Origin: an uncultured Butyricicoccus sp.
Lineage (GTDB): Bacteria; Bacillota; Clostridia; Oscillospirales; Butyricicoccaceae
Length of the DNA stretch: 5,603 nucleotides
Assembly: GCA_900555465.1 (NCBI GenBank)
Contig: USLE01000106.1
Location: 1 to 5,603 of the forward strand
Direction: 5' to 3'
Positions 4,739 to 5,603 of the stretch are shown here, piece by piece (the first letter of the stretch is position 1; every line of letters starts with the position of its first letter). The notes below the pieces were generated by a model. It was not told the DNA's origin and did not search any database. It saw only the letters and a program-made list of their open reading frames with translations. The position numbers and the translations under genes were made by a program.

Positions 4739-5603
4739 GTACCTTCCGGGTTTTCGGGCCGCTCTTTTTCTGCGCGAGCTCTTCGCCGCCGATCGGCTTT
4801 CCGGAAGCCGGCACAGCGCGCTCCTTGCCCCAGTCGCGGATCGCTTCGATCTTTTCCGGGCTGGTCTGCGACAGCGGAACTACGTTGTTGAATGCCGAAA
4901 TGATGTTTTCCGCGGTGAGCACAAAGCTCTTGTTCGCAATGACCCGATAGGCGAGGTCGCGGACGGTTGACTCCAGATCCGCGCCCGTAAATCCGTCTGT
5001 GATCTGCACGATCTGATCGGCAAGCTCCCCGCTGAACTCCAGATCGAGATATTTGCGCATGTACAGCGAAAGGATTTCCCTGCGTTCGTCGGCCGTCGGC
5101 AGGTCGACGAAAAACAGCTCGTCGAAGCGGCCGCGGCGCAGCAGCTCCGAGGGGAGCATGGAAACATCGTTCGCGGTGGCGACGACAAACACCTGCTTTT
5201 TGCATTCCTGCATCCAGAACAGGAACTGACCCACCATCCGGGTGGAAACGCCGCCGTCCCCTGCGCCGCTTGTGGCGCCGGACAGGCCCTTTTCGATCTC
5301 GTCGATCCATAGGATGCACGGCGATACGTTCTCCGCCGTGGTCAGAGCGTCCTTGAGCTGCTGTTCGGACTGGCCGACGTAGCTGCCCTGAACGGTTGCA
5401 AAATCCAAACGATAGAGCGGCAGCTTCCAGTTGACGGAAATGGATTTTGCCGACAGGGACTTGCCGCAGCCGGGAACGCCCACCAGCAGGATGCCCCGCG
5501 GCGGCTGGAGGCCTTTCGCGCGCAGTTCAGCGCGCTTTTCCGGCGTTAAGAGCTCTTTTTTCTCGTCCAGCCATTTCCGCAGGCCTTCCAGACCGCCGAC
5601 ATC
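4731..5603 (-). CDS. Ycf46-like AAA+ ATPase, N-terminal part outside window
   Basis: The frame is open from the right edge to the TAA at 4731-4733, giving 290 visible residues. A GTG at 5483 falls directly before the Walker A motif and cannot be the true start. The segment DVGGLEGLRKWL at the edge, then GLQPPRGILL, lead into Walker A GVPGCGKS (residues 42-49). Walker B is ILWIDE (97-102), sensor 1 is ATAND (142-146), the Arg-finger region is LLRRGRFDE (154-162) and the sensor 2 region is GFTGADLE (204-211). The GCGKS Walker A, the LWIDEIEK block, the DGGVSTR segment, and the late PLSQT...IEAIRDWG...AVPAS block fit the Ycf46 family of AAA+ proteins, known from plastids, cyanobacteria and many other bacteria and poorly understood in biochemical terms. 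All ATPase residues are present, so it should hydrolyse ATP. Family members are usually near 500 residues, so roughly 200 N-terminal residues are missing here. The protein ends in a basic tail. It is probably the head or middle of an operon with the next two minus-strand genes. Confidence 0.9.
   Translation of the reverse strand, partial: DVGGLEGLRKWLDEKKELLTPEKRAELRAKGLQPPRGILLVGVPGCGKSLSAKSISVNWKLPLYRLDFATVQGSYVGQSEQQLKDALTTAENVSPCILWIDEIEKGLSGATSGAGDGGVSTRMVGQFLFWMQECKKQVFVVATANDVSMLPSELLRRGRFDELFFVDLPTADERREILSLYMRKYLDLEFSGELADQIVQITDGFTGADLESTVRDLAYRVIANKSFVLTAENIISAFNNVVPLSQTSPEKIEAIRDWGKERAVPASGKPIGGEELAQKKSGPKTRKVLV

Noticed and set aside
4435..5319. Minus-strand 294-residue frame overlapping the ATPase gene
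   Set aside because: It is out of frame with the ATPase motifs (Walker A, Walker B, sensor 1), Arg/Ala/Pro-rich and without domains, so it is a shadow.

Overview
The window looks like chromosomal DNA of a Gram-positive anaerobe, most likely a gut-type Clostridia/Oscillospirales lineage. This rests on strong AGGAGG-type ribosome binding sites, a Sec-exported protein with three S-layer homology (SLH) repeats plus a Big_2-type Ig-like domain, a Ycf46-like AAA+ ATPase, and moderately GC-rich coding DNA. The taxonomic placement is an inference; there is no rRNA or marker gene here. I see no tRNA, rRNA, CRISPR array, transposase or attachment site.

Left part, plus strand. Positions 1-330 hold the 3' end of a gene whose start lies off the left edge. 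The visible 109 residues are a Ser/Gly-rich linker followed by two copies of a 36-residue acidic, aromatic repeat that runs to the stop codon. After a 281-base spacer comes a complete 783-residue secreted surface protein (612-2963). Its order is signal peptide, an N-terminal module with a DxNxDGxxE loop, three SLH repeats, a Big_2-like domain, and two diverged copies of a C-terminal beta-rich domain.

Middle. The plus-strand surface-protein gene and a minus-strand gene set converge on a 323-base gap. This gap holds a near-ideal terminator hairpin that can work in both directions (about 3107-3146).

Right part, minus strand, transcribed right to left. The first gene is a Ycf46-like AAA+ ATPase, N-terminally cut by the window edge (4731-5603). 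Next is a 165-residue soluble protein of unknown function with a glutamine-rich stretch (4155-4652). Last is a 258-residue multi-spanning membrane protein of unknown function (3287-4063). Gaps are 78 and 91 bases, no strong terminator separates the genes, and the shared terminator lies downstream, so they form a probable operon. A reasonable but unproven reading is that a cytosolic ATPase, a soluble partner and a membrane protein act together. Nothing in the sequence fixes their substrate. The plus-strand surface proteins may be functionally unrelated neighbours.
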